This document shows, one piece after another, positions 63,814 through 64,000 of a stretch of 64,000 nucleotides of DNA. Source of the DNA: Oceanobacillus chungangensis (lineage in GTDB: Bacteria > Bacillota > Bacilli > Bacillales > Amphibacillaceae). The DNA lies in the NCBI RefSeq assembly GCF_003369565.1, contig NZ_PIOD01000004.1:58404-122403 (forward strand), written 5' to 3'. The stretch's first letter is position 1. Each line of letters starts with the position of its first letter. The notes beneath the pieces are model-generated. The model was not told the DNA's origin, searched no databases, and was given only the letters and a program-made list of their open reading frames with translations. Both the position numbers and the translations under genes were made by a program.

Positions 63814-64000
63814 TTTATTGGAGAGTTTGATCTTGGCTCAGGACGAACGCTGGCGGCGTGCCTAATACATGCAAGTCGAGCGCAGGAAGCTTTTCCGATC
63901 CCTTCGGGGAGAGGAGAAGTGGAATGAGCGGCGGACGGGTGAGTAACACGTGGGCAACCTACCTGTAAGATCGGGATAACTCGCGGAAACGTGAGCTAAT
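63814..64000 (+). rRNA. rrs: 16S ribosomal RNA, 5' part
   Basis: Starts TTTATTGGAGAGTTTGATC and continues GGCTCAGGACGAACGCTGGC, the universal 16S 5' end; GCGGCGGACGGGTGAGTAAC is present at about 63930. Truncated by the window edge. V1 and V2 pieces (GCGCAGGAAGC, GATAACTCGCGGAAACGTGAG) resemble Oceanobacillus and related genera. Position 12 after GTTTGATC is T (GATCTTGG) rather than the usual C. Confidence 0.97.

Overview
The window reads as a chromosomal segment of a low-GC, spore-forming Gram-positive of the Bacillaceae, most like Oceanobacillus, Ornithinibacillus or Virgibacillus. The reasons are strong AGGAGG-type ribosome binding sites, frequent TTG/GTG starts, B. subtilis-type regulation (S-box, T-box, FMN riboswitch, BirA operator), spore genes (yutH, kapB) and the start of a 16S rRNA gene at the right edge whose V1 region resembles Oceanobacillus. 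Gene order follows two B. subtilis blocks: yunA/yut/yum/yui/yug (about 1.4-25 kb) and men/ytk/ytl/pckA/metK/ytoA/ytpB/ytqB/leuS (about 38-62 kb). Family names come from motif and neighbourhood recognition by eye; no database search was run.

Layout. 0-5 kb: NhaC antiporter (5' end probably outside the window), M23 peptidase, yutD, a 44-residue gene, an amidase. 5-16 kb: HEPN protein YutE, HAD phosphatase YutF, an alcohol dehydrogenase pseudogene with an inverted middle, YutG, YutH, a 2-hydroxyacid dehydrogenase, NifU- and IscA-type Fe-S proteins, ferredoxin-NADP reductase, a type II NADH dehydrogenase-like protein, YuiB, YuiC. 16-27 kb: YuiD, BirA-controlled bioY, deoD, ptsH, kapB, a Cu/Zn-SOD-like lipoprotein lacking one copper ligand, patB, pgi, yugI, K+ channel yugO, a thioredoxin-like protein, an M42 peptidase. 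27-31 kb: an accessory patch of short stand-alone genes (DUF3221 lipoprotein, DinB-like, two glyoxalases of which one is broken, GNAT, APH). 32-37 kb: a 1441-residue bacillopeptidase F-like protease and a 20-bp minisatellite of about 27 units. 37-46 kb: FMN riboswitch with ribU, then menaquinone genes menI, menA, menF-D-H-B-E, without menC. 46-63 kb: gene remnants and small genes, YtkD Nudix hydrolase, YtlACD ABC importer, pckA, S-box with metK, ytoA, ytpB, a DUF1992 gene, ytqB/mnmM, T-box with leuS, a secreted protein, a TauE/SafE permease, then tandem rrn promoters and the 16S start.

Function. The housekeeping genes cover quinone biosynthesis and electron transfer (men, YutJ), Fe-S assembly (YutI, YutM), central carbon metabolism (pgi, pckA, ptsH), vitamin uptake (bioY, ribU), methionine/SAM and leucyl-tRNA supply, and envelope and spore functions. 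Several are under recognisable cis-regulation.

The most unusual content is in the intergenic DNA. There are five copies of a roughly 90-nt element with two hairpins whose stems show compensatory changes, three of them around the men genes. There are also a roughly 200-nt GC-richer repeat abutting gene 3' ends, a dispersed inverted-repeat element next to a truncated membrane gene, and the minisatellite just upstream of the FMN riboswitch.
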